DNA of 64,000 bases from an uncultured Burkholderiales bacterium (GTDB lineage: Bacteria > Pseudomonadota > Gammaproteobacteria > Burkholderiales > Burkholderiaceae_C): contig CAITYM010000172.1 in NCBI GenBank assembly GCA_903896615.1, positions 41,920-105,919 of the forward strand. The letters run 5' to 3'. The position numbers were made by a program, and so were the translations under genes. The stretch's first letter is position 1. Each line of letters opens with the position of its first letter. Positions 1 through 9,168 of this stretch are shown one piece after another. Under the pieces are notes generated by a model. It was not told where the DNA came from and did not search any database. It worked only from the letters and a program-made list of their open reading frames with translations.

Positions 1-1
1 C

Positions 2-862
2 GTACAACGCAATACCGTGCAGTCCAACATAAGCCGGCAGATTAATGAACTTGAAAGTATGTGTGGGGGTGCGCTTTTTCACCGAACTGGCAGGGGGGTG
101 GTGTTGACAGAGTTTGGCTTGCACGTTCATCAGCGCGTTAAGGACTGGCTGAAAGACAGCGATCAACTATTTGCAGATATACAAAACGCATCCAATATTC
201 CTATGGGGGAGGTCAAGATTGGGGTTCTACCCTCTGCGGCGCATCCATTGATGACAAATATTTTCAATAGTTTGCGTCATGATCATCCAAAAATAAAGCT
301 AAATATCCGTGAGGGTCAGGGTAGTGAGCTCGATTCAATGTTAGAGACAAATAGCGTTGATATGGCTATATTATTTCGATATGAGAAGCCCACTGGAGAT
401 GATGAAATTCTTCTATCAACTGCAAGTACTTATCTCGTGTCTTGTCCCGGCCTATCCCTAACGCATCCAGAAACGATTGATTTTAAAAAATTACAGGGGC
501 TACCCCTTGTATTACCTAGGCGTCCCTCACATTGGCGCTCTATTTTGGATGAAACTGCAAAAAGTAAGGGATTCAATCTCGTCGCTGAAGTTGAAGCAGA
601 TTCATTAAAGGTGCAAAAAGAAATTATTGCCTCAAATCCCAATATTTACGCCTTGCTTGGCCCATTTTCAATTAATGATGAACTACGCACCAAGCGGCTT
701 CAGGCATCCAAAATAATTAGTCCTGATCTGAAAAGGTATGTAACCCTTGCCTATCCAAAGCAGGGACACTTAACCCAAGCGAGCAAAATTGTCCTAGAAC
801 TCATAAAAAATACCGTCAAAGATTGGAGTGGACTTTTAACTACACCTATTGAAACTTCTTAA
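2..862 (+). CDS. LysR-family transcriptional regulator, 5' end cut by window start
   Basis: Frame is open to the window edge (VQRNTVQSNISRQINELESMCGGALFHRTGRGVVLTEFG...), a typical LysR HTH C-terminal half followed by the substrate-binding domain. Confidence 0.9.
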   Translation, partial: VQRNTVQSNISRQINELESMCGGALFHRTGRGVVLTEFGLHVHQRVKDWLKDSDQLFADIQNASNIPMGEVKIGVLPSAAHPLMTNIFNSLRHDHPKIKLNIREGQGSELDSMLETNSVDMAILFRYEKPTGDDEILLSTASTYLVSCPGLSLTHPETIDFKKLQGLPLVLPRRPSHWRSILDETAKSKGFNLVAEVEADSLKVQKEIIASNPNIYALLGPFSINDELRTKRLQASKIISPDLKRYVTLAYPKQGHLTQASKIVLELIKNTVKDWSGLLTTPIETS

Positions 863-1073
863 ATTATCACCATTAATCCTACTACCATCTGAAAGGCGGT
901 TTGATTTGATTTTCAAAAAAAATCGAGATTGAAGCAGTTGATAAGGCTACCCAGCAAAAAGATGTTGAAGCCACTACAGACCTGCGCCAAGCTACGGGGA
1001 ATGTCCAAAATTGACACAGGCTGAAGTCTTACATACTCGGTAGCAAGTCAGCGTGCTCAAGGCTCCTTGTTGG

Positions 1074-1098
1074 AAACCTACTTACGCAGTAGGTTTTT
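1074..1098 (+). terminator. Rho-independent terminator-like hairpin
   Basis: Perfect 9-bp stem AAACCTACT-tacgc-AGTAGGTTT followed by a short T run. Confidence 0.55.
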
Positions 1099-1472
1099 GT
1101 TGAAATAATCCTATCCCAAATAACGTACATTTCATTTTCAGCCTCGAACAGCGCGCTGCTAAACGGGATGGTCTTAGGTTGAAGCATTTCTCTAATTGAA
1201 CACTCATTGACTTTAGCTTTTGAGTACTTAATTAAAGGAATTTATTAATTATCCTTGGGACCAACAAATATAACTTAGATGTAGTTGATAAACGATAATC
1301 ATTTTTCAAGCTATAGATTCCAGGATTCAGAAAATGCCATATTTTGGTGCCTAATAAAGTGGCGATGTATTGGATTTTTAATCCATTAAAAATAAGAATA
1401 TTCAAAAAATAAGCAATAATAGGTTTATCAGGCTGAACTTTTAATTGTTGACGTGATAAAAGAGGAATCAAT

Positions 1473-2297
1473 ATGCATACGAAATTCAAATTAGTAAGTT
1501 TTATAAAATTATTATTCAAACTATTTGTTCTTAGTTTAACGGCTTGCATATTTCATTTTTTAATTCCAACTGTTTACGCGCAAAATGCCTTGGAAACGGT
1601 TCAAAAGTCAAAGACAATCAAGATTGCGATTCCCACAGATTTTCCGCCCTATGGATTCGTTGGAATTGATCTTCAGGCCCAAGGACTTGATGTAGATATG
1701 GCTCAACTGATTGGCCAGAAAATGGGTGTTAAAGTTGAATTGGTCCCCGTTTCAAGCCCTAACCGAGTAGCATACTTACAAACTAAAAAGGTTGACCTTG
1801 TCATTTCAACTTTGGGAAAGACCGCTGAGCGTGAAAAGGTAATTGACTTTACGCATGCCTACGCACCCTATTACCAAGCTGTGTTTGCGCCAAAAACACT
1901 TCCTATCAAAACATTTGGCGATTTAGCTGGTAAAACGATTGCTGCAACTAGAGGATCACTAGAGGATACAGAACTCACTAAACTTGCACCGCCTACAGCT
2001 TTAATTAAGAGGTTTGAGGACAATAGTGCAACCGTAGCTGCTTTTGTGGCTGGGCAGGTGCAGGTCGTTGCCACAGGCGCTTCAGTTGCTGCCACTATGA
2101 TTCAAAAAAATCCTCAAACTAATGCTGAGTTCAAGCTACTTATTAAAGACTCACCTTGCTTTATAGGAGTTGCAAAAGGGGAGGACTCACTAAGGGTAAA
2201 GGTAAATGAAGTGATAACGGCTGCTCATAAATCCGGAGAATTGGAGAAGCTTTCGCAAAAATGGCTTTCACGTTCAACTGGCGATTTACCTGATTGA
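1473..2297 (+). CDS. Periplasmic amino-acid ABC transporter substrate-binding protein (family 3 SBP)
   Basis: N-terminal signal peptide; motifs KIAIPTDFPPYGF, GLDVDMAQLIGQKMGVKVELV, LAGKTIAATRGS; next to two permease genes. Confidence 0.9.
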   Translation: MHTKFKLVSFIKLLFKLFVLSLTACIFHFLIPTVYAQNALETVQKSKTIKIAIPTDFPPYGFVGIDLQAQGLDVDMAQLIGQKMGVKVELVPVSSPNRVAYLQTKKVDLVISTLGKTAEREKVIDFTHAYAPYYQAVFAPKTLPIKTFGDLAGKTIAATRGSLEDTELTKLAPPTALIKRFEDNSATVAAFVAGQVQVVATGASVAATMIQKNPQTNAEFKLLIKDSPCFIGVAKGEDSLRVKVNEVITAAHKSGELEKLSQKWLSRSTGDLPD

Positions 2298-2329
2298 TGC
2301 TTAAAAAGTAATTTAAAAAATTCACTTTT

Positions 2330-3007
2330 ATGAGCGTACAGTTCGATTTTTTATCGGTTTTATCTGAATGGCCAATTTTACTTAGAGGTATTCTTTGGAC
2401 GATTGGACTGACTACGATTAGCTCAGTTTTAGGTGTTTTTTCGGGTTTGGCGTTTGCTTGGTTGCGTACTCGAAATAAGCTTTTTTTGAATGGTGTTATA
2501 AAGATCTATGTTGAATTAATACGTAATACGCCGTTTATTGTTCAACTCTTTTTTGTTTTTTTTGGCCTACCACAACTCGGTATTAGGCTTAGCGCTGAGG
2601 AGTCGTCCGTTTTAGCGATGGTTATTAATTTAAGCGCTTATTCAACTGAGATACTTCGTGCAGGTATTGAGTCAACCTCACCTGCTCAAATCCAAGCAGG
2701 TGAGAGCTTGGGTCTTAGCCCGCTCCAGGTCTTTATGTATATCGTTTTACCGCCTGCTTTATTTAGAGTTTGGCCAGCACTGGTTGCTCAAATTATTATT
2801 GTGATGCTGGGTTCTGCGGTTTGTGGCCAGATCTCGACTGAAGAGTTATCTTATGCAGCTAACTTGATACAAAGTAGAAATTTCAGGGCTTTTGAGGCTT
2901 TTATGATTGCCGCACTAATTTATCTATGTCTATCAATTTTTGTGCGTTGGTTTTTAAATTTGATTGCTGAAAATTTCATATTTAAAGGCTTGATACGCAA
3001 TGGTTGA
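2330..3007 (+). CDS. Amino-acid ABC transporter permease (HisM/GlnP type)
   Basis: ELIRNTPFIVQLFFVFFGLPQLG and EILRAGIESTSPAQIQAGESLGLSPLQVFMYIVLPPA (EAA loop). Confidence 0.92.
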   Translation: MSVQFDFLSVLSEWPILLRGILWTIGLTTISSVLGVFSGLAFAWLRTRNKLFLNGVIKIYVELIRNTPFIVQLFFVFFGLPQLGIRLSAEESSVLAMVINLSAYSTEILRAGIESTSPAQIQAGESLGLSPLQVFMYIVLPPALFRVWPALVAQIIIVMLGSAVCGQISTEELSYAANLIQSRNFRAFEAFMIAALIYLCLSIFVRWFLNLIAENFIFKGLIRNG

Positions 3008-3653
3008 GTTTAGTGTCTGGGATATCAGTCGAAATCTACTTTTTGCTGCGCGATGGACGCTCGTACTATCAGCTATTGCGATGTTAGGTGGGGCAACGGT
3101 TGCCTTCACCCTTTTGGTATTAAGGCTTGTTAATTATGGTTTAATTAACAAAGCGATAATCATTTTTGTGGAACTGTTTCAAGGAACGCCACTTTTAATG
3201 CAACTCTTTTTATGCTACTTTGGTTTGGCACTGATAGGAGTTGAGACCTCTGTATGGCTATCTGCATCGTTTGCGCTGATCCTTTATACGGCCGCGTATT
3301 TATGCGAAATTTGGATGGGTTGTGTTCGCTCAGTACCAAAGGGGCAATGGTTTGCAGGGCAAAGCCTTGGGTTAACATTCACTCAACAATTAAAGTTCAT
3401 CGTATTTCCACAGGTATACCGTTTAGCAGTTGCGCCGACGGTAGGGTTTTTAGTACAGGTTATCAAGGCTACTGCGCTGACTTCAGTGATCGGATTCGTA
3501 GAACTTACCAAAGCTGGGACGATGATATCGAATGTTACTTTTAAACCCTTTCTTGTTTTTTCCTTTGTCGCACTTATTTATTTTATGATTTGTTTTCCAC
3601 TGTCTTGGTTTGCTACAAGTCTAGAACTTCGATTTGCAAGAGCAGTCCGCTAA
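3000..3653 (+). CDS. Amino-acid ABC transporter permease, second subunit
   Basis: VELFQGTPLLMQLFLCYFGLALIG and the EAA-like loop KGQWFAGQSLGLTFTQQLKFIVFPQ; overlaps the preceding permease by 8 nt. Confidence 0.92.
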   Translation: MVEFSVWDISRNLLFAARWTLVLSAIAMLGGATVAFTLLVLRLVNYGLINKAIIIFVELFQGTPLLMQLFLCYFGLALIGVETSVWLSASFALILYTAAYLCEIWMGCVRSVPKGQWFAGQSLGLTFTQQLKFIVFPQVYRLAVAPTVGFLVQVIKATALTSVIGFVELTKAGTMISNVTFKPFLVFSFVALIYFMICFPLSWFATSLELRFARAVR

Positions 3654-3926
3654 ATGTTACTTAACTCTGTCCCTGTAATTAGCCATCCTAAGTTGCAGTA
3701 GGTTACAAATCGGCTGATTCACTTTGTGTTGTATTGATTTGCTTCATGAAGCAGCGATACAATAACAAGTACGTTTAGAACTTCTCCATCTAGAGCACTT
3801 TGTAACTTAAAGTTTGTTCACCCTGTTAAATAACAGGGGTCTAATCAACGGATCCAATCTTAATTTCCCTTCAAAGCTAAATATTTAAAAGAGTCTATTA
3901 TTCCTACGTTTATCAAAAATTTAAGC

Positions 3927-5303
3927 ATGATGGCAGTCCCACTGATTGTGGCAACGTCTTTTTTTATGGAAAATTTGGACGGTACTATCATTGCCACAGC
4001 CTTACCCCAGATTGCGGATTCTTTGGGGGTTAATGCGGTTGATATGAGTGCTGGCTTAACCGCGTACTTGGTAACAATTGCTATCTTCATACCAGTGAGT
4101 GGATGGGTAGCTGATCGCTTTGGTTCTCAGTTGGTTTTTGGCTCAGCCATTGCTGTCTTCACGCTTTCATCAATTCTTTGTGGATTTTGTACCAGTTACC
4201 AGCAATTTATCTTGGCCAGGATGCTTCAAGGGCTGGGTGGTGCGCTTATGGTTCCAGTGGGTAGGTTGGTCGTGTTGCGAACGACTCCCAAGCACGAGCT
4301 TATTAAAACCGTTGCTTTTATTACGTGGCCGGGATTGGTTGCCCCAATTATTGGGCCACCACTGGGAGGATTTATAACCAGTTATTTTACGTGGCGCTGG
4401 ATATTTTTTTTAAACGTTCCTTTGGGCATAATTGGACTTTACTGTGTCAGAAGATACATTCAAAATCAGGTTTCAGACATCAAAAAACCTTTGGACTGGA
4501 TTGGGTTTCTATTGATTGGTGGGTGTTTGGCCACTATGCTGATTGGACTCGAGAAAATTGGACAAGAACAAATTAATACTGATTCATTTGGTTATTGTTT
4601 GCTTAGTCTTTTGCTCGGAGTATTGGCTTACGCGCACTGTATGCGTACCGAGCATCCGTTATTGGATTTTTCAATTCTGAAGATTCAAACATTCTCTACG
4701 ACGTTCTTTTATGGTTCCATGAATCGCGCTTTGATTGGTGTTACACCTTTTTTGGCGCCTCTTATGTTTCAAGTTGCTTTTGGTTATTCTTCCTTTGTAT
4801 CAGGACTTTTGTTCCTGGGGGCGGCTTTAGGAAATTTGGGACTTAAACCTTTGACATCCTCGATTCTCAAGAAGTTTGGATTTCGTAACGTTCTAATTTA
4901 TAACGGTATGATTTGCGCCTTGGCTGCGGTTTTATGTGCAAGTCTAAGCGCCCAAGCAAGTGTTTGGGTCATCACACTTGTCATGATTGTCTATGGGTTA
5001 AGTCGCTCAATGCAGTTTACTTGTTTTCAGGTCATGGCATTTGTAGATGTTCCCGAAAATAAAATGAGTGCTGCAAATACTCTATTTAGTACAGTATCTC
5101 AATTGTGTTTTGGCGTAGGTATTGCGCTTGGGGCATTAGTGGTGCACACCACCATGTTTTTGGATAAACACGATAAAGCAACGCAGTCGGATTTTTCACT
5201 GGCTTTTGTGGCCGTTGGGGTCGCAATATTTGTTTTCCTGATTGGTTATCTAAAACTAAAACCAGATGCGGGTGCGCATGTGAGTATGCACGGGAAATCT
5301 TGA
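3927..5303 (+). CDS. MFS transporter, DHA2 (EmrB/QacA-like) family
   Basis: FFMENLDGTIIATALPQIADSLGV, PVSGWVADRFGSQLVF, multiple TM segments. Confidence 0.88.
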   Translation: MMAVPLIVATSFFMENLDGTIIATALPQIADSLGVNAVDMSAGLTAYLVTIAIFIPVSGWVADRFGSQLVFGSAIAVFTLSSILCGFCTSYQQFILARMLQGLGGALMVPVGRLVVLRTTPKHELIKTVAFITWPGLVAPIIGPPLGGFITSYFTWRWIFFLNVPLGIIGLYCVRRYIQNQVSDIKKPLDWIGFLLIGGCLATMLIGLEKIGQEQINTDSFGYCLLSLLLGVLAYAHCMRTEHPLLDFSILKIQTFSTTFFYGSMNRALIGVTPFLAPLMFQVAFGYSSFVSGLLFLGAALGNLGLKPLTSSILKKFGFRNVLIYNGMICALAAVLCASLSAQASVWVITLVMIVYGLSRSMQFTCFQVMAFVDVPENKMSAANTLFSTVSQLCFGVGIALGALVVHTTMFLDKHDKATQSDFSLAFVAVGVAIFVFLIGYLKLKPDAGAHVSMHGKS

Positions 5304-5411
5304 TGGTTTAATGAGCGTATGTCAATACGGCGTTTCTTGGATTGCCTACAGCGTTGACCAATGTAGAATTTACCACTATTTAATAGACGATGAGTGAGGA
5401 TACTTCCCCCA

Positions 5412-6284
5412 ATGACTAAAACAATCCTAACATGTGCTGTAACTGGTAATCTAACCAAACCGGAGATGACGCCTTACTTGCCCATCACTCCAAAGCAAAT
5501 TGCTGACTCCTGTTTAGGTGCAGCAGATGCGGGCGCAGCAGTCGTACATATTCATGTTCGAGATCCATTGACGGGTAAGCCATCAATGGAGATAGATCAT
5601 TATGCAGAGGTGATGCATTTGATCAAGGCTCAAAATAAAGAACTGATCATTAACCTCACAACCGGTCCAGGTGGTCGTTTTGTTCCTTCCGAGGATGATC
5701 CCAAAGTTTTTGCTCCAGGGACAACTCTTTGCCATCCTTTAAAGCGTGTTGAGCATATCGCTAAGTTAAGGCCCGATATTTCTACTCTTGACCTAAATAC
5801 TATGAATTCTGGTCCTGATGTAGTTATCAATACCCCAAATAATGTAAGAAAGATGGCCAAGGTCATTCGAGACGCAGGGGTTATGCCTGAGATCGAGATA
5901 TTTGATACTGGAGATTTAAATTTAGCAAAAGATTTGATCAAGGAAGGCGCGCTTGATGGGCCTGGTCTATTTACTTTTGTGATGGGCGTTAAATACGGAC
6001 TTAATACGGATCCTGCAACACTTTTATACTTGCGTGATCAATTACCTCTGGGCGCTAAATGGGCTGCTTTCGGTATTGGTCGGGCAGAGTTTCCGATTGT
6101 TGCTCAGTCCTGGCTTCTCGGTGGGCATGTTCGTGTAGGAATGGAGGACAATATATTTTTGGAAAAAGGTGTACTGTGCCAGACAAACGCGCAGCTTGTG
6201 GAGCGAGCACACCGCATCGTTAAGGATTTAGGCGGGGAACTCGCGAGTTCAAATGAAGCCCGTAATTTACTGGGCCTGAGCTAA
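5412..6284 (+). CDS. BKACE-family protein (beta-keto acid cleavage enzyme, DUF849)
   Basis: TCAVTGNLTKPEMTPYLPITPKQIADSCLGAADAGAAVVHIHVRDP, INLTTGPGGRF; internal ATG at 5412 is the more likely start. Confidence 0.9.
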   Translation: MTKTILTCAVTGNLTKPEMTPYLPITPKQIADSCLGAADAGAAVVHIHVRDPLTGKPSMEIDHYAEVMHLIKAQNKELIINLTTGPGGRFVPSEDDPKVFAPGTTLCHPLKRVEHIAKLRPDISTLDLNTMNSGPDVVINTPNNVRKMAKVIRDAGVMPEIEIFDTGDLNLAKDLIKEGALDGPGLFTFVMGVKYGLNTDPATLLYLRDQLPLGAKWAAFGIGRAEFPIVAQSWLLGGHVRVGMEDNIFLEKGVLCQTNAQLVERAHRIVKDLGGELASSNEARNLLGLS

Positions 6285-6292
6285 TTCGCTTT

Positions 6293-6469
6293 TCAGTTGT
6301 TTTTTGGGTTTTTAATGACGCAAAAGAGAACTGCTGGAATACTTACAAAGGGTGGGTAAATGAGTCCAAGAGCTAACCACTCACCAAATGAATCTCCGTT
6401 TTTGTTAGCATACCAAGCGCAAAATGCACCAGAGGCTGCTGTGAGCACCATATAAATCATGAGTTCCAT
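6293..6469 (-). CDS. Small hydrophobic membrane protein, 58 aa (absent from the supplied ORF track)
   Basis: My translation of the minus strand: MELMIYMVLTAASGAFCAWYANKNGDSFGEWLALGLIYPPFVSIPAVLFCVIKNPKNN*; two predicted TM helices. Confidence 0.55.
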   Translation of the reverse strand: MELMIYMVLTAASGAFCAWYANKNGDSFGEWLALGLIYPPFVSIPAVLFCVIKNPKNN

Positions 6470-6684
6470 AGTTTTTCCTAAGAGGGTCGAGTGAAATATT
6501 GAAATTCAACCTAAGTCTTACACTGAAAAACTTTGAATTAAATTGCAAACGCAATTTGCAAATATTTTTATACGTTTATATCTAAATGCCCTTGGATAGT
6601 ACTCGGTTTTAATACCTTATTTGAAGTACTTACCCCTATAGATCGATTAATTAAGTATTTATTTCAAACTTCAACTTAAATCGG

Positions 6685-7149
6685 CTAATGAATTAGGCTG
6701 CAGTCCTGTGTTTCAGATGTATGAAACATAGGCCGATTGGTCGTAAGTTTGTTTGTAGTAGTGTTCAACTCAAATCGGTTTAAAAAGGGTAGGCCCCTAA
6801 ATTCAAATCGAATGAGATCATACTTTACATAATAGATGGATACTAAGTTATACGGTTTGACTCCTAAGTCACTGCCGTCCTTTTTGGAGCCAACAAAGAC
6901 CCATCCATCGTAGAAAAGGAATGCATTTTTCCCGCATTGCCATAGTCGTCCAATACCTTTACCTTCTTTGATTATTTTTTGAAACTTCTCCTTATTTTCA
7001 TCCGTAATCAGAAAATACGCGGTCCTATCAACCTCGTGTGCATCGTAGTATTGACTTAGTTCTTGTGCAAGACTTAGTGGGGTGCTGCCTAAGTACGCAA
7101 TCCAAAGTGCCCAATAAATGATGATAAAAAATCTTGGGCCTTTAAGCAT
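6685..7149 (-). CDS. Hypothetical secreted protein
   Basis: N-terminal hydrophobic signal (FFIIIYWALWIAYLGSTPLSLAQE); directly downstream of the TRAP genes on the same strand. Confidence 0.65.
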   Translation of the reverse strand: MLKGPRFFIIIYWALWIAYLGSTPLSLAQELSQYYDAHEVDRTAYFLITDENKEKFQKIIKEGKGIGRLWQCGKNAFLFYDGWVFVGSKKDGSDLGVKPYNLVSIYYVKYDLIRFEFRGLPFLNRFELNTTTNKLTTNRPMFHTSETQDCSLIH

Positions 7150-7191
7150 TTGAAATCGATGAAATATTTCAATAAAGGCAGCTCGCCTGTG

Positions 7192-8556
7192 TTAGCTAGT
7201 CCTTGAAGTCGCAGCACCAAAAAAATAATCAGGCATTGAGAGCACTAGATTAGGGAATACGCATAAAAGGAAAACCGCGAACATAATTAGAAAAACAAAT
7301 GGGAGTGTTCCCCAGACCACCTCTTTAAGGGGGATATCAGGTGCAATGTTATTGATTACAAAGATGTTTAGTCCAACAGGTGGATGAATCAGTCCCATCT
7401 CCATAATTACTGACATTACAACGCCAAACCAAATCAAATCAAATCCTTGCGCTCTAAGGGGCGGTAATATGATGGGTGCGGTCATTAAAATGATACTTAC
7501 CGGGGGCAGGAAGAATCCAAGGATGACAACTAAGGCAGAAATGGCCATGAACAGCGTCCATTTCGATAGGTGAAGATCAACCACCCACTCGGCTGCACTC
7601 TGGCTTATGTGCAGGTAACTCATTACGTAAGAGTACAAAAGTGACATCCCGATGATCATCATCAGCATAGTGGCTTCGGAGAGGGTGCTCGTAAAGATGG
7701 GTTTCAGATCCGAAAATTTATAGGCCCCGTATACGACTGCGATCAGTATCAGAGCAAGTATGGCTCCAAGTCCCGCCGTTTCCGATGGTGTTGCAAACCC
7801 TCCGTACAACGCCAACATGACTCCCAGGAGAAGGGTTAAAAAAGGAAGTACTTTTGGAAGTGCCGCAAACTTTTCTTTAAGGGTGTAATGATCTACTTGA
7901 AGTATCCTGGCGCGCTCCCCTCCTTGATCGGCAACCGCTTGTGCTTCTCCGACCTCACTACGGTACTTAAACATACCGTATAGGGCGAACAACACTACTA
8001 GTAAAAGTCCAGGCACTATGCCGGCTAGGAAAAGTCTTCCAAGAGACTGCTCCGCAGCTACAGCAAATAAGATGAGGGTAATTGATGGGGGTAGTAATAT
8101 ACCGAGAGTGCCGCCCGCCGCAACAAGACCTGCACAAAGCCTGGCTGAATAGCCGCGTTGGCGCATCTCAGGGATCGCTGAGCTCCCAATTGCTGAGCAA
8201 GTAGCTGCGCTAGAGCCGGCCATAGCAGCAAAAAGCCCGCATGCTATCGTAACTGCAATTCCAAGTCCGCCCGGCACTTTGGATAGCCAGATGTGAAGTG
8301 CGGAGTACAAATCCTTACCAGCGCGCGACTTGCCAATAGCAGCCCCTTTGAGTATAAATAAAGGAATAGTAAGTAGCGTAATGCTGGCCATTTCTTCGTA
8401 AACATTTTGAGCAACAGTATCTAAGGAGGCATGGGGCATGAAAAAATACATGAACACTGACGCTACAGAGCCCAATGCAAATGCAATAGGCATCCCAGAG
8501 AATAATACTGTAAGAGTTGCGAGACCGAAAAGTAGTCCAATTTGAAGGGTAGTCAT
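7192..8556 (-). CDS. dctM: TRAP transporter large permease (DctM)
   Basis: SGMPIAFALGSVA, MAGSSAATCSAIGSSAIPEMRQRGYS, GGTLGILLPPSI; start moved to MTTLQIG at 8556. Confidence 0.93.
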   Translation of the reverse strand: MTTLQIGLLFGLATLTVLFSGMPIAFALGSVASVFMYFFMPHASLDTVAQNVYEEMASITLLTIPLFILKGAAIGKSRAGKDLYSALHIWLSKVPGGLGIAVTIACGLFAAMAGSSAATCSAIGSSAIPEMRQRGYSARLCAGLVAAGGTLGILLPPSITLILFAVAAEQSLGRLFLAGIVPGLLLVVLFALYGMFKYRSEVGEAQAVADQGGERARILQVDHYTLKEKFAALPKVLPFLTLLLGVMLALYGGFATPSETAGLGAILALILIAVVYGAYKFSDLKPIFTSTLSEATMLMMIIGMSLLYSYVMSYLHISQSAAEWVVDLHLSKWTLFMAISALVVILGFFLPPVSIILMTAPIILPPLRAQGFDLIWFGVVMSVIMEMGLIHPPVGLNIFVINNIAPDIPLKEVVWGTLPFVFLIMFAVFLLCVFPNLVLSMPDYFFGAATSRTS

Positions 8557-8557
8557 A

Positions 8558-9121
8558 TTAAAAAATACTGCCAACAGGTGAATGGGGCTTGAGCATCTTC
8601 GCAGTTGCAGTCAGGATTTGAAGAACCAGCACTAATGCAAGAAGAGATGTACCAACTGCCATGCAACTGTAGGGAATCCAAAGAGGTGCGCCAAAGGCAG
8701 ACCCAGAGATTTGGTGATCCTCAATTGCCTCCAACAAGAGGGTCCAGGACTTCCACGTGAAGAATGTGCAAAATAAAAAAGAGAGAACATCACTTATCAA
8801 TCTTCTTGCGTTATCGATCCGAGGACTCAAAATCGCAGCAAGAGCTTGAATTCCAATATGGCCCCTTGAGTATTGAACCCAGGCACAAGATAGGAAAGTT
8901 GCACCCACCAATAAAAAGATAGTTACCTCGTCCTGCCAATCACTTGGGATCTTGAAGAGATACCTTGCTGTTGCTTCCCAAGAGAGAATGCAACCCGCAA
9001 TTGCTATGGCGATAGTGCTTAAGAGCACGATTAGCTTATTAAGCGCAACGATCAACGAGTCAAGTACTTTGAGCATGGGATGGGATAAACAAAATAGTTG
9101 TGCACTAAGGGATGTGCGCAA
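8558..9121 (-). CDS. dctQ: TRAP transporter small permease (DctQ)
   Basis: Four-TM protein with WEATARYLFKIPSDWQDEVTIFLLVGATFLSCAWVQYSRGHIGIQAL; lies between dctP and dctM. Confidence 0.9.
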   Translation of the reverse strand: MRTSLSAQLFCLSHPMLKVLDSLIVALNKLIVLLSTIAIAIAGCILSWEATARYLFKIPSDWQDEVTIFLLVGATFLSCAWVQYSRGHIGIQALAAILSPRIDNARRLISDVLSFLFCTFFTWKSWTLLLEAIEDHQISGSAFGAPLWIPYSCMAVGTSLLALVLVLQILTATAKMLKPHSPVGSIF

Positions 9122-9168
9122 CTAAAGTGCGCAACTTAGACACAGGAAAAAGGGCGGGTGATCGCAGC

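Noticed and set aside
1232-1549. 105-aa minus-strand ORF overlapping the SBP start
   Set aside because: AT-rich, no motif, overlaps the signal-peptide end of a convincing gene.
3821-3838. Hairpin CCCTGTT-aaat-AACAGGG upstream of the DHA2 gene
   Set aside because: Short stem without T-run and no supporting context; not enough to call a terminator or operator.
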